From: Sepiola atlantica
Lineage: Eukaryota > Mollusca > Cephalopoda > Sepiida > Sepiolidae
Assembly (NCBI GenBank): GCA_963556195.1
Contig: OY744525.1
Span: 42,231,576 to 42,295,575 of the forward strand
DNA: 64,000 nucleotides
Direction of reading: 5' to 3'
A program made the position numbers and the translations under genes. Under the pieces are notes generated by a model. That model searched no databases, had not been told where the DNA came from, and saw only the letters and a program-made list of their open reading frames with translations. Of the stretch, positions 45,331-56,640 are shown one piece after another (positions within the stretch are counted from its first letter, which is position 1; each line of letters begins with the position of its first letter).

Positions 45331-46005
45331 TATGGGCAACCGATTGGGGGGGGGGGCGAAAGGATTCCCCATCTAATGCTATAAACGGCTTATTAATGTC
45401 AGGTAAGGTTACACTATCTAATAATACCCCATCCAAAAGCAAGCTCGTTACTAGGAAACCTTACCTGACCAGACTCTCTAATTTCTAGGAAAAGTCTCAT
45501 TATGGGTGACTTGTCCCTGGCTAAAACTGCCCCAGGAATTTAGGGATGAATGAAAATTTTTTTTGTATCCTCCCCCTTCCTTAAGAGATGGAGATGAAGA
45601 AGGTGAAAGAGGAAAAGAGAGGGGAAGAGATAAAAAGGGGTGAGGGAGAGAGAGAAAGAGGGAGAATGATGGATACTTATCAAAACGATAAGCTCTCAAT
45701 AATAAGTCATCCGTTTGAGGGCAAATGTCAAAATGACAAGAATCAGTTAAAGCTAAAAGAGGTAGCATATATAAGAGAGGTAATAATTACATGAAGTTCT
45801 AATGAAGCGTTCCAATCAAGGGAGATAATGCATACGACACCTATTAACCGTATGTATTTATCAAATAACATCTACACTTAACTTCAAAAGCATATTGCTG
45901 CAAAGTAGCATGTAATATTCCTTCTATTTGAACCAGTACTGCCACAAATTCAAAACTGACCCAGAAATTTAGTGATGAATGAAAAAAAGAGTTTTTTTAC
46001 ATCCC
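45331..46005. other. No recognised gene
   Basis: Holds a G run at about 45,347-45,355, a purine-rich tract at 45,588-45,668 and GGTAAGGTT/AACCTTACC inverted words (45,401 and 45,458). No domain. Confidence 0.4.
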
Positions 46006-46009
46006 CTTT

Positions 46010-46500
46010 CCTGAACTGTTGTAGCCAGATTAGATGTGCAAAAATAAGGTTTAAAAATAGAAAAATTACACGTAAGGTTAGTTAAGCAAGAAAATGGAAA
46101 TTTTCCATTAGAGGTGGTCAACTTAGAAGTTAAGCTGACGTGTACCGGAAGTTATTTCATGGAAGGAAGTACATAGCAAAGAAGCTAGAAATTTTCTGAC
46201 TCTTGCAAGTTGGATGTCAAAATGATCGGATTCAGTTTTCAAGGTTTCCACCACCTTACGAAGGTTGGTCAAGAAAATGTACTTGCTGTAAATTACTGTA
46301 AAAAGTAAATCAAATCCCAGAAGAAAATAATGGAGTTATTTGTTGTTCTCTTTAATTACTTCAATTATTCCAGCCACAACGAGAATGAAGAAGAAAAGAT
46401 CGACATGTCTTCAACTGTTGAAGAGATGTTGATCTTTTCGTATCACCACTCTAAGAGATGTCGCTATCCATTGAGTCAACTACAACTCAGTTTTTCTCAA
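46010..46500 (+). mobile_element. Dispersed repeat F, copy 4
   Basis: Forward match to the reverse of 22,040-22,560; see shared words there. The 69-codon frame at 46,330 lies within it. Confidence 0.7.
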
Positions 46501-46914
46501 GCCTTGTTTGCTCTAAAATTTTCTTATTCTCTTAGCTGAATTCTGAAATGTAAAGTCACAATAAAGGACTTATTTCATAGACAACCTATTAACACTGATA
46601 GTTTTATTGATGGTGAGATGTTTGTAAAAAAAACTTTGCTTACATTACTTGTATATCCTGTTTGTATAGCTTGTGTGACGAATTAATTAATTAATTAATA
46701 TAAATATTGCCAAAATGTCAAACTGAACTGACACATAATAACATACACACATATACATAAAAAACCGATATTTTTGTTAAAATTGATTCAACAGGGTTTT
46801 TTCTTAAGTCAGCTAAAAATAAAGCTAAGAAAAGCAAAAAGAAAATAAGAAAACAAACAAAAAAATAAACTAATAAAATCACAACTTCCTTGATGCAGAC
46901 TAACAGTCTATTAA

Positions 46915-48365
46915 AATTGGCAATTGCAATCATAAATTGCATAGAATAAAGAGCGTATTCTGAATTGGCAAATTGCACTTGCAAATTGCAGGGAATAAAG
47001 AGTGTATTCCACTTTGGCAATTGCAATCATAAATTGCATAGACAAAAGAGTGTATTCCAATATGGCAATTGCAATCATAATTTGTATATTTCTGAATTGG
47101 CAAATTGCACTTACAAATTGCAAGGAATAAAAAAGTGTATTCCGAATAGACAATTAAAATGATAAGTGGCATAGAATAAAAAGTATATACTGAATTAGCA
47201 CTTGCAGAGAATAAAGAGTGTATTCCGAATTGGCAATTGCAATAATATATTGCATAGAATGAAGAGCATATTCTGAATTGGCAAATTGCAATTACAAATT
47301 GCATGAAATAAAGAGTTTACTCCGAATTGGCAAATTGCAATTACAAATTGCAGGGAATAAAGAGTGTGTTCCGAATTGGCAATTGCAATAATATATTGCA
47401 TAGAATAAAGAGTGTATTCTGAATTGGCAAATTGCAATTAAAAATTGCAGGGAATAAAGAGTGTGTTCCGAATTTGCAATTGCAATAATATATTGCATAG
47501 AATAAAGAGCATATTCTGAATTGGCAAATTGCAATTACAAATTGCAGGGAATAAAAATTTTACTCCGAATTGGCAAATTGCAATTACAAATTGCAGGGAA
47601 TAAAGAGTGTGTTCCGAATTGGCTATTGCAATAATATATTGCATAGAATAAAGAGCGTATTCTGAATTGGCAAATTGCAATTACAAATTGCAGGGAATAA
47701 AGAGTGTGTTCTGAATTGGCAATTGCAATAATATATTGCATAGAATAAAGAGCGTATTCTGAATTGGCAAATGGCAATTACAAATTGCAGGGAATGAAGA
47801 GTGTGTTCCGAATTGGCAATTGCAATAATAAATTGCATAGAATAAAGAGGGTATTCTGAATTTGCAAATTGCAATTACAAATTTTATAGAATTTAGAGTG
47901 TATTCCGAATCGGCAATTGCAATTATAAATTACAGAGAATAAAGAATCTATTCTGAATTGGCAATTGCAATTATAAGTTGCATAGAACAAAATGTGTTCT
48001 GAATTGGTAATTGGAATTATAAATTGCCAAAATAGAACACTCTTTATTCAATGCAATTTATAATTGCAATTGTCAATTTTAAATATATACTTTATTCTAT
48101 GCTATTTCTAATTGCAATTCCCAATTCATGATAAAGAGTCTATTCTGAATTGGCAATTGCAATTAGAAATTTCATGGAATAGAGACTGGCAAAGAAAAGT
48201 GTATTCCGAATTCGCAAGATATTATTTATATGCAATTAATAACTGAAATTCATTACACACTCTTTATTCTATGCAATCGATGATTATAATTATGAATTGG
48301 CAATTGCAATTATGCTCTGCGTAGAATAAAAACGTGTGTTCTGAACTGGTAATTACAATTTGTAA
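46915..48365 (+). repeat. 97-bp satellite (48+49 bp dimer), about 14 units
   Basis: The unit alternates AATTGCAATTACAAATTGCA plus GGGAATAAAGAGTGTGTTCC with AATTGCAATAATATATTGCA plus TAGAATAAAGAGCGTATTCT, each closed by GAATTGGC. Spacing of 97 bp is visible between successive 80-codon shadow frames (for example 47,195 and 47,292). The right end (48,030-48,260) includes inverted monomers (CACTCTTTATTC). Confidence 0.93.
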
Positions 48366-49305
48366 TTGTGTAATATTTACCGATAGTTACAAAGAAGAAA
48401 ACCGATGGAAGGAACTTTAACAAAAATGGTAATAATTAAAACAATATCAAATATCTTTAATTGAAACCATTAAACAGATTAAAAGGAAATGAAGAGAAAG
48501 AAGATGTTTAGAATGATAAGTTTTAAAAGAAAAAGAAAGTCTCCCCCCCCCCCCAAAAAAAAAACTATTCATGTTCACCTATTAAGGTGTTAAATCCGAA
48601 AATAATGTTGTTAACAGAGGTAGAAAGGTGGAAAGGAGTGAAATTAAATTGTTAACTTGGTCGGCCATTCGCGCCGCAAATTCTCACTTGATTCTGTATT
48701 AGTGATAAGAACAGTCTGTAATAATCGAGGTGTGAAAATGTTTTATAATTTTAACAAGAAAGAAAGAGAAAATTAGATAAAATCTAAAAAAAAAAAAAAA
48801 ATAAAATGGCGTCTCTCTTGCGTTTCTGATTGGCCTTCTGTTTTTTTTCTGGTGGCGTTTTACTTTTCTCTTCTACTTTTTAAGTGATCGCTGAAATAAC
48901 TAGATATTGTGATTCTGGTAACCCTGACACGGACTCAGAGCCGGTGCTACTTACCTTAGAGAGCGGCTATTGAGATACCCCCCACCCACCCCGACTCGGA
49001 AAGGACGTTTCAGTAGAACACTGGAGGCCTCCTCGGTTTTTGTTCTTTGTACCCCTACTTAAAATTTATTTTTGAAAAATTAATAAAGAGCCGCTTTTAA
49101 CAGCAGCAACACATCAAAAAAACATTACTGCGCATATGTGTTAAAATTCCATAAAAAACTTAAACTCTTTTTTTTTTCTTTTAATCGCTATGATGTTAAA
49201 TTTTATTCATTATCTTTATATCTATAAAGTAATTCTTTGTAAAACCCCAGCAGGGTGCTCGAATATTAGGAACAATTGAAAAATAAAATTGAAAAATAAG
49301 AGCGT
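48366..49305. other. No recognised gene
   Basis: Contains a C run at 48,542-48,554 and an A run at 48,787-48,800. 48,650-48,690 and 48,805-48,860 are less AT-rich. No domain. Confidence 0.4.
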
Positions 49306-49311
49306 AATATT

Positions 49312-49566
49312 TATTTATATATGTATTACAGAAGACTAGAACAGCATTGGTACCGTCGGTTTCGAATCCGACAAAGGGGAACAGCATGTGACAGTCCTTT
49401 GTGGACTCTCCTCAGCCTCCTTGTGAGTCGTCATTTTCCAAAGCAACAGACCACAACATAGGCTGAGGAGAGTCCACAAAGGATGGTCACATGCTGTTCC
49501 CCTTTATAGGATTTGAAACCGACGGTACCAATGTTGTCCTGATCTTCTGTAATACATATATAAATC
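49312..49566. repeat. Inverted repeat with about 105-bp arms and tRNA-like B box
   Basis: The left arm 49,312-49,416 pairs with about 49,459-49,566 (AGGCTGAGGAGAGTCCACAA and ATGCTGTTCCCCTTT against their reverse). The loop is about 42 bp. Each arm holds ACCGTCGGTTTCGAATCCGA or its relic, resembling a tRNA B box. Outer ends are ATTTATATATGTATTACAGA and its reverse. Confidence 0.85.
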
Positions 49567-49569
49567 AAT

Positions 49570-49890
49570 ATCTATAAAGTAAGGTATGTTAATAGGTTGA
49601 TGTTTGTGTGGGGTAAACTCTGAACGTAACTAACCGATCATGATGAATTTCGAAACATAGGCGTAAGAATGAGTAATGTAAACTATATTTAGTTTAATTT
49701 AGTTCCATATAAAAGAAAAAGGAGGGACTTGAAGCCCTTCATAAAAATTCAGATACCTCCGATTTTGATTACATTTTGACCATAGGTATAAGGCACCAAT
49801 TTATAAATAATACAACAGTTTAAGTTTTTTTTAGGTATTTTAAAGGGTTATTAGGTGCTGTAATATGGGCACAGCTACCCTTTATTAATA
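49570..49890 (+). mobile_element. Dispersed repeat G, copy 2
   Basis: Same word order as 62,765-63,100: GATCATGATGAATTTCGAAA, TTTAGTTTAATTTAGTT, a purine-rich AAAAGG(A)GGGA part, and TATTTTAAAGGGTTATTAGG. Confidence 0.65.
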
Positions 49891-50055
49891 TTAAAATATT
49901 ACGACGGGCCAGTACATGCGGATATGAAGACGACCCGTGTAGATTATATTTGAATGGGAAGCTAAAAAAAATTTAATTGTGAAGATCCCCAGAACTTACT
50001 AAATTGTAGAAGCGAAATAGCAGCTAACTGTAGACATAGTATAACCTTCACTTTG
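49891..50055 (+). pseudogene. Penelope-like element C-terminal fragment
   Basis: The plus strand encodes RRASTCGYEDDPCRLYLNGK, matching ASTCRNLDDPCRLCLNEK of the copy at 17.4 kb, then decayed words. Directly abuts repeat G. Confidence 0.65.
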
Positions 50056-50479
50056 GGATAACTATATAAAAATAAATAAATAAATAAATAAATGAATAAA
50101 ATAAAATAAATAAATACAAAAATAGACTAAATAAATCTCTAAAGTATTAACGTGTAACAAAATAAATAGAAAAGCTAAATTATTTCAGTCCCCACGTCCC
50201 CATTAATTTGACCCATTAAAAATGAGGTGTGCCAAACCGACCTCCAAACAAAAGAAAAAGATGTCAAACAAAGGGCAGCCAGGGCTTTGTTTGAAAGGAG
50301 TTCGGCCATTGGCCTACGAAAAACTATCCTGAGAGGAATTAATAACAACGTATCGCAATGGTTAGTTGGCTAAACACTAAGATATAGATTCAAGTGTTAA
50401 CAATAAATCTGCACATTTAGCCTGATTATTTTCTACAGAAATGAAACATTGTAGCTTACTTGCCATAGATTTATTTTCA

Positions 50480-50480
<1 letters not shown>
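50056..50480. other. (TAAA)n-rich stretch, no gene
   Basis: TAAA/AAAT tetranucleotide units at 50,070-50,115. No gene is seen. Confidence 0.5.
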
Positions 50481-50538
<58 letters not shown>

Positions 50539-50555
50539 ATGTATAGTATAGTATA

Positions 50556-50590
<35 letters not shown>
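50481..50590. repeat. (ACT)n, (TATAG)n and (TA)n compound microsatellite
   Basis: About 19 ACT units, four TATAG units, then (TA)n. Confidence 0.96.
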
Positions 50591-50596
<6 letters not shown>

Positions 50597-50704
50597 AACA
50601 TTATTAACAATAACAGAACTCGTCTGTCTAGTTATACCTTTTATAATCTTTTAAATCTTTCGAATGATTTTCTTTGTGTTAAAATAAAAAAAAATGATAA
50701 AAGA

Positions 50705-50756
50705 TCCGTATGTGTCACTAACGTTTTTGATTCCTCTTCGAATCATCTTCAGGTGT
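50705..50756 (-). ncRNA. Hammerhead-like relic (Penelope type)
   Basis: Minus strand: CTGAAGA, then a perfect 6-bp stem II (TGATTC/GAATCA) with a GAAGAG loop, then AAAACG where GAAAC is expected. The conserved G of the GAAA box is lost, so it should be inactive. Confidence 0.55.
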
Positions 50757-51294
50757 TGATGGCAAAAGGGACTAAAAATCTGGTGAAAGAAGAGAATATC
50801 TTAAATACATCAGAGAAACGCGCACATGAAAGAACACCTTACATTGTTCCAAAGAAAGACGTTGACGAATTAAAAAAAACTTTTTTAATTTTTTTTTTTT
50901 AAGTAATGGCTGATTTATTTGGTGGAGTCGAATAATTATAAAGAGGGAAAATGCGTAGGTAAGCTATATAATTAATTTGATAAAAATGTCCCTTTTTTTC
51001 GAAATTGAATTAAGCGACGCTGGGGTGGCGTCACTGAACTAAATTAAACGCTGCTAAGCATTTTAAAATGGTTTTACTAGTCTCATACGCGATATTATTG
51101 TTAATTCGGTGAGTATAGATCCGAGAGTTTTTTTTTTTCGTTCATCTCAGACGCTTTCGAGATGAATGAAAAACAACTCTTGGATTCATATTCCCTGAAT
51201 TAACACTAGAGACCCGGAAACTAGTTTGCAAAGTCGAGAAAATAATTAAGAAAATAACGAAAAGAGAAAATGTTGTCGTCTTTATTCAGACATG

Positions 51295-51300
<6 letters not shown>
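50757..51300. other. No gene; short inverted repeats
   Basis: 51,130-51,180 contains TCATCTC and GAGATGAATGA words that pair. No domain. Confidence 0.4.

Positions 51301-51305
<5 letters not shown>

Positions 51306-51351
<46 letters not shown>
51306..51351. repeat. (TA)n tract
   Basis: About 22 TA units. Confidence 0.96.
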
Positions 51352-51353
<2 letters not shown>

Positions 51354-51524
51354 CACATTCAACCAGGCTATTCTGAAATACACATTTCTATATGAAATAC
51401 GCATTTTTGACAAACTTATGCTTCATTGTTTAAGACTAATTTTTCCCACTAGAGAGAAAATGTGCTAAATATTTTAATTTACTCCGTGAACTGAAAATTT
51501 ACTGCATTAACTTTAATGACAGTG

Positions 51525-51980
51525 TTAGATGCGTCCACGCATCTCTGTTAGAGGCTCTGTCTGTCAGTCGGTCACACTTCAGTTTGAAATAGCATTTTCT
51601 TTGCTCCATCACCCTTTAATATAAAATAGTATTTTTAGATGTGTCTATGCGTATCTATAAAAAATATGTCCCTATTTACTTGCCTCCCCACGAGGGCAGA
51701 GTTAGACATAAGGTCGGTTTTTAATGTGAGGAAAATCCAGCTCTCCCCAAAAGGAGCACTGGATGGAAACAAAAATTTAAATTCCCTCAGTCTAGAGGGA
51801 TTTCTCCTTCACTGACTGTAGACAGATGAAGTGTCGTATCAGAACAGATACTACACCTTGTTCCTAGCCAAAAGGCTAAGATTTATAAAAGAATGTCGTT
51901 CAGTCTGTCATGCTTAAGTTTGAAATAGCATATTCGTCGCTAAAGACGCATATTGAATTGGCACATCTTAAGAATACCCA
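51525..51980 (+). repeat. 37-bp satellite element, copy C, split by a SINE
   Basis: The leader TTAGATGCGTCCACGCATCT (51,526-51,545) opens it and GGCACATCTTAAG (51,960-51,972) closes it. Only a few monomers lie between, and a U2-headed SINE (51,669-51,880) interrupts it. Confidence 0.8.
51669..51880 (-). mobile_element. U2-headed SINE, subfamily B
   Basis: The minus strand starts CTTAGCCTTTTGGCTAGGAA, then CAAGGTGTAGTATCTGTTCT, a modified copy of the U2 snRNA 5' region. The body is shared with 5,196-5,411 and ends GGCAAGTAAATAGGGAC. Imperfect target duplications (ATCTATAAAAAATATG at 51,653 and ATTTATAAAAGAATG at 51,881) lie in the satellite. Confidence 0.75.
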
Positions 51981-52363
51981 TACGCGTTTCGTTTTTTTGT
52001 TTACTTTTTAGTTTTACCTAATTTCAAATGTGCACCGCTACAATTCGCATCATACGAAATTGCATTTTGTACATTTTCCCTTGCCAGTTAAACTCACAGA
52101 AATTTCCAAAATTAATAATGAAAAAGAGAAAGATGTTGTAGAGCAGAAGGAAGAGAATTAAATAACATTCTCAGCTTCCCCTCTCTTCCATCCCCTCAAA
52201 ATTTACCAATTTTCATTTCAAATAATAATGTTTAGATATAGACTCCTCTCTCTCTCTTTTTCATATATCTTATATATAAAGTAAAGTCGATTTCCCCTCC
52301 ATTTTTGTAACTTAAACAACTTCAAGATAATAAGGTGATGTAGTTTGCTTGAAGCATTGTATC

Positions 52364-52500
<137 letters not shown>

Positions 52501-52584
52501 AATCCAGGTAAAACATCCACAGGGTAGTAATCCAAAGAATTTCAACCGGGTTTATAAAAAGTGCTCAATATCAAATAGAGCTTT

Positions 52585-52858
52585 TATATATGATTATTTC
52601 TATTTACACAGACATGTACAAAATCTGCGACACTGGCATGTCGATGTTATCAATCAACAGCTATTATAAACTGAGATCTCATCAGGCAGAGTCAGAATCC
52701 GATCTTAACCTTAGATCATATTTGGATATAAATATGCTCTAAGGTTAAGATCGGATTCTAACTCTGCCTGATTAGATCTCAGTTTATAATAGCTGTTGAT
52801 TGATAACATCGACATGCCAGTGTCGCAGATTTTGTACATGTCTGTGTAAATAAAAATA

Positions 52859-52868
<10 letters not shown>
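52585..52868. repeat. Very long inverted repeat, 131-bp arms, 22-bp loop
   Basis: 52,585-52,715 is the near-exact reverse complement of 52,738-52,868 (few mismatches, for example near the centre). A (TA)n tract follows the right arm. A transcript would form an almost perfect hairpin of about 130 bp. Confidence 0.93.
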
Positions 52869-52948
<80 letters not shown>

Positions 52949-52959
52949 CATATATATAC

Positions 52960-52994
<35 letters not shown>

Positions 52995-52995
52995 A
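52862..52995. repeat. (TA)n with CA interruptions
   Basis: Long (TA)n with five or six regularly placed TACATA breaks. Confidence 0.96.
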
Positions 52996-53309
52996 ACTTT
53001 GAAATTTTAGAACCAACCAACATGACGCGAGATTTTGTCAAATAAATGAAATATTTATTAAATCATTCTTTTTTATAAATCCATATTTCACCCCTACGCG
53101 ATTATGCTTGCATAGAAAGTAAGGGAAACTATACGTTATCTTTGTTTACAATTTCACTACCAGCTGCTTTAGAGCTCACTTTTATATGAAGAGAAATGCT
53201 TTATGCTAAGTGGCAATCGTTATATATATGTTGTGAGATTAAATATTTCCTTACAAAATTCGGAATCGTCTGACGAACAACGGCATAAATATATTAATTA
53301 CACCAAGTT

Positions 53310-53343
<34 letters not shown>
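53310..53343. repeat. (GTA)n microsatellite
   Basis: About 11 GTA units. Confidence 0.95.
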
Positions 53344-53508
53344 AGATCTTTCACATAGAACACATGAACTTCTCAAATGGTTAACCATCTGGTACTGGCC
53401 AAACTCAACGTCACTTAACTTTGGTGATCTTATGGCAACCGGTGTGTCAATGTGATCATAGCTGTATATCCAATTCTTAGTATTTTCTGTAAAAAACTTC
53501 TTTTTTTT

Positions 53509-54245
53509 TTTAGATGTGCCCACGAATTTATATGAAATGCTCTGTCCAACGATCAGTCTGTCAAGCTTCAGGTTAAAATAGCATTTACGTTTGTCTGTCA
53601 TGCTTAAGTTTGAAATAGCATTTATATTGGTCTGTCATGCTTAAGTCTGTTACAGTATTTTTGTTGGTACGTCATGCTTAAGTTTGTAATAGCATTTTAT
53701 TTGGTCTGTCATGCTTAAATTTAAAATAGCATTTTCCTTGATCTCTTATACTTAAGTTTGAAATAGAATTTTCGTTGGTTCCTCATGCTTATTTTTAAAA
53801 TAGTATTTTTGTTGATCTGTCACGCTTTAGTTTGCTTAGAATTTCCGTTCATCTTGTAAGCTTAAGTTTAAAATAGCATTTTCATTGATCTCTCATGCTT
53901 AAGTTTGAAATAGCATTTATATTGGTCTGTCATGCTTAAGTCTGTAACAGGTATTTTTGTTGGTCACTAATGCTTATGTTTGTAATAGCATTTTCTTTGG
54001 TCTGTCATGCTTCAGTTTGTAATAGCATTTTCGTTGATCTCTCATGCTTAAGTTTGAAATAGAATATTCGTTGGTTCCTCATGCTTAAGTTTAAAATAGT
54101 AATTTTTGTTGGTCTGTCACGCTTTAGTTTGCTTAGAATTTCCGTTGATTGTGTAAGCTTAAGTTTAAAATAGCATTTTCGTTCGTCTGTCACGCTTCAA
54201 CATTTTCGTTGGTCCGTCATTTTAAGTTTGAAATAGCATCTTCAA
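53509..54245 (+). repeat. 37-bp satellite element, copy D
   Basis: Opens with TTTTAGATGTGCCCACGAAT, then about 18 monomers (TGTCATGCTTAAGTTTGAAA, TAGCATTTTC). Internal block repetition is visible: CATGCTTAAGTTTGAAATAG followed by CATTTATATTGG near 53,600 and 53,895. Confidence 0.9.
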
Positions 54246-55310
54246 ATTATTTGTTCTTGTTTTTCTAAACTCATCTCATTCTTTGTTTTCTTTTCTTTAG
54301 TTCACCCCCCCCCCCCAAAAAAAAATACCGACAAAAATGAATTTCCATTGGCAATGAGAAAGTTTTGCAACGTATCAACAACAGAAATTTAAGTAATTTT
54401 ATAGCCGTTTCTTTTTTCTTACGTAACCAACGTTGCCAACTGAAAGGATTTTAAATAAATTTATCTGGCAAATCTTAAAACAAAACTAAAAATTTAGAAT
54501 TAAAAAAAATGTTAATATTGGATGAAACAAAAAACAAACAAACAAAGGATTGGAACTTTCTCAAGCACAAAAGATTCTCAATTTTGTTTTTATTATTGTC
54601 ACTGTTGGTGTCATTGTTAAACTTTACTTAAAAAGAAATCATTAACCTTTTAGAGGGTGAAAATAAGATGATCCACTGCTGAAGTGTGATTCTTTTTTCT
54701 TTTTCAAAGTGCTTTTCAAGTTCGTTTACAAATGTTTCTTTTTTGTTTTATTGAAAATGAGACAATGAAAAAATAAATGCTCATTGTTTCATTTTCAAAC
54801 AATCCAGTTTCATGCCAGAATGAATCTCGAATTGATCAACTTAAAATAAATCTTCTGCGGTTCTTTCAGAATAAAACCATGGTTATATTTAAGAATATTT
54901 CAGAGATCAGGTATACAGAGTTATGTCCCTTCTTATAAGATGGGAGACATTAAAAATAATTTTGCCCCGGACAAAGTATTTTTTATGAGGAATTAAATCA
55001 GATTAGATTTTATTCTTCTCAACAACATGCTGCAACGATCCACAAGAAAAACTGACGAACCAGAATCACATATTGATTTTATAGGAAGAACGCTATCGAT
55101 GACAAAGAAACGATAAAGAGACTGTCTTTACTTATATATTATACTAGCAGAAAGACAACGTTTATCGAAATTGAATGAGAATCACGATGTACTTTTTCAT
55201 TATGCTCATAACACCATGTTACTTTCTTTGTTTTTTTACTGCCCCCTCCTCCTGTTTCGACCCCTAATATAGCCGGAAGAAGCTGAAATATTGGAAAACT
55301 CTTTGAATTA
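54246..55310. other. No recognised gene
   Basis: A C run at 54,304-54,316; otherwise AT-rich unique-looking sequence without a domain. Confidence 0.4.
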
Positions 55311-55319
55311 GTGTCTTAT

Positions 55320-55925
55320 ACATATGGTTTAAATTTTATTAAAATCGGATATACGTATTGGAAATTTTAAGGAGGGTTCTGTCCCTATGAGTCACTTAGA
55401 GGTGGAGGGACGTAGATATTCGGCACATAGAGAGTAACGTAGAGATTCGGGACCACTTCCATTGTCTTCCCCAGAAAATTTATACATATGATTTAAATTT
55501 TATAAAAATAGGATATATTTTGAGATTTTAAGTTGGTTATGCCTTAGGGGTGCACTTAGAGATTCTAGAACACTTCCAGTTTTTACATGAGAATACACTT
55601 TTAGATTTTATGTAGATTCGCTAACCTTTCTTTCTATAGAGAACACACAAAAATCACACACATATACATACAGACATTGAGTTTTATGTATAATTTGGAT
55701 TATTCAGACTTCTGTTCTCATCTTGAGTGTAGTCCGAATAATCCAAATTATACACATTATTAATCCTCATCTAAAAAATTCAGAAACATTCAGTTTTATA
55801 TTTCATTAAAATCGGATATACATATTTGAAGTTTTAAGGGGCTTCTGTCCCCATGAGTAACTTAGAGGTGGAGGCACGTAGATATTCGGCACATAGAGGG
55901 TAACAGAGATTCGGGACTCCTTCAA
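55320..55925 (+). repeat. Direct repeats around a 24-bp-arm hairpin
   Basis: 55,325-55,455 recurs at 55,795-55,920 (AAAATCGGATATAC, GAGGTGGAGG, ACGTAGATATTCGGCACATA, GAGATTCGGGAC). Between them lies an inverted repeat, 55,687-55,710 with 55,731-55,754, built on ATTTGGATTATTCAGACT, the same word as in the 29-bp minisatellite at 31.4 kb. Confidence 0.75.
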
Positions 55926-56178
55926 TTGAGGCATCAGGTACCATTTTTTTGCATCTTTCTTATGACTTGATCGAGGATTGAACCCCGTTTTCCCAGTCCA
56001 TTATATCAAATTAACTATTAACTAATTGAATATATTTGCCTAAGTAAATCAAATAAAATTAACTGGTCAGAAGTACTGACCATTGTTATCATCTCCAACT
56101 ACTACTAGCCAAAATTATAGCGACAACCTCCACGTGTATTTCTGTTCTGTCTTCATGAGGCCATCCTCCCGGACATTA

Positions 56179-56192
56179 CCTCCTCCTTTGAG
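56179..56192. repeat. Target site duplication of U2-headed SINE, left
   Basis: CCTCCTCCTTTGAG, identical to 56,562-56,575. Confidence 0.93.
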
Positions 56193-56561
56193 TATTGATT
56201 TACTCCTCTCCAGGAGTTAGGCACAAGGCCAGTTTTTATCTTACTCCCACAAGGTAAGATGTGACCCAAGGTCGGGTCGGGAAAGTGGGGTTTGAAAAGC
56301 CAGCGCCCGAGAGGTGAGCACTCTGGCCATTAAAAATTGCCTGGGCAGCCCCGTCGGCATTCCCCGGTAGGGGCGCCTCAGACAGTAAGCAATAAACTTA
56401 CTCCTCCCCAAAGAGGGGAGGCGAAGCCTGGGAGGGTGGACCTCCTAGAACTGCACAGGACAGATCCATAGGCAGGTGTGAATCAAGACCCGAAGGCCAA
56501 GACAATACCAGTCTATGGGGTGCAGTATCCATCGGAACAGATACTACACTTTGATCTTAGC
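56193..56561 (-). mobile_element. U2-headed SINE, subfamily A, 369 bp
   Basis: Closely matches 23,632-23,972 but keeps an extra internal segment of about 30-40 bp (AAGCCAGCGCCCGAGAGGTG near 56,298) that is missing there. The minus strand begins GCTAAGATCAAAGTGTAGTA, a shortened U2 head, and ends GGAGTAAATCAATA. Perfect 14-bp target duplications flank it. Both subfamily A copies keep the same 3' end and have slightly different 5' ends, the pattern of target-primed reverse transcription. Confidence 0.92.
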
Positions 56562-56575
56562 CCTCCTCCTTTGAG
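56562..56575. repeat. Target site duplication of U2-headed SINE, right
   Basis: CCTCCTCCTTTGAG, identical to 56,179-56,192. Confidence 0.93.
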
Positions 56576-56640
56576 TAGGGTGCAGTGTAGCATCTGTACT
56601 GTTCTGTTCTTAAATATGTATTGTCCCCTATCGAGGGGAG

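Larger units (their letters stand above)
56135..56640 (+). repeat. U2-motif repeat unit interrupted by a SINE
   Basis: Flanks of the SINE at 56,193 read TTCTGTTCTGTCTTCATGAG, CCATCCTCCCGGACATTACC and, on the right, GTGCAGTGTAGCATCTGTAC. This is the reverse orientation of the tandem family at 29.2-29.5 kb. Confidence 0.7.

Noticed and set aside
46930..47990. Series of 70-124 codon frames (QFANSEYALYSMQ type)
   Set aside because: They shift in register with the 97-bp satellite and all overlap it; there is no coding signal outside it.
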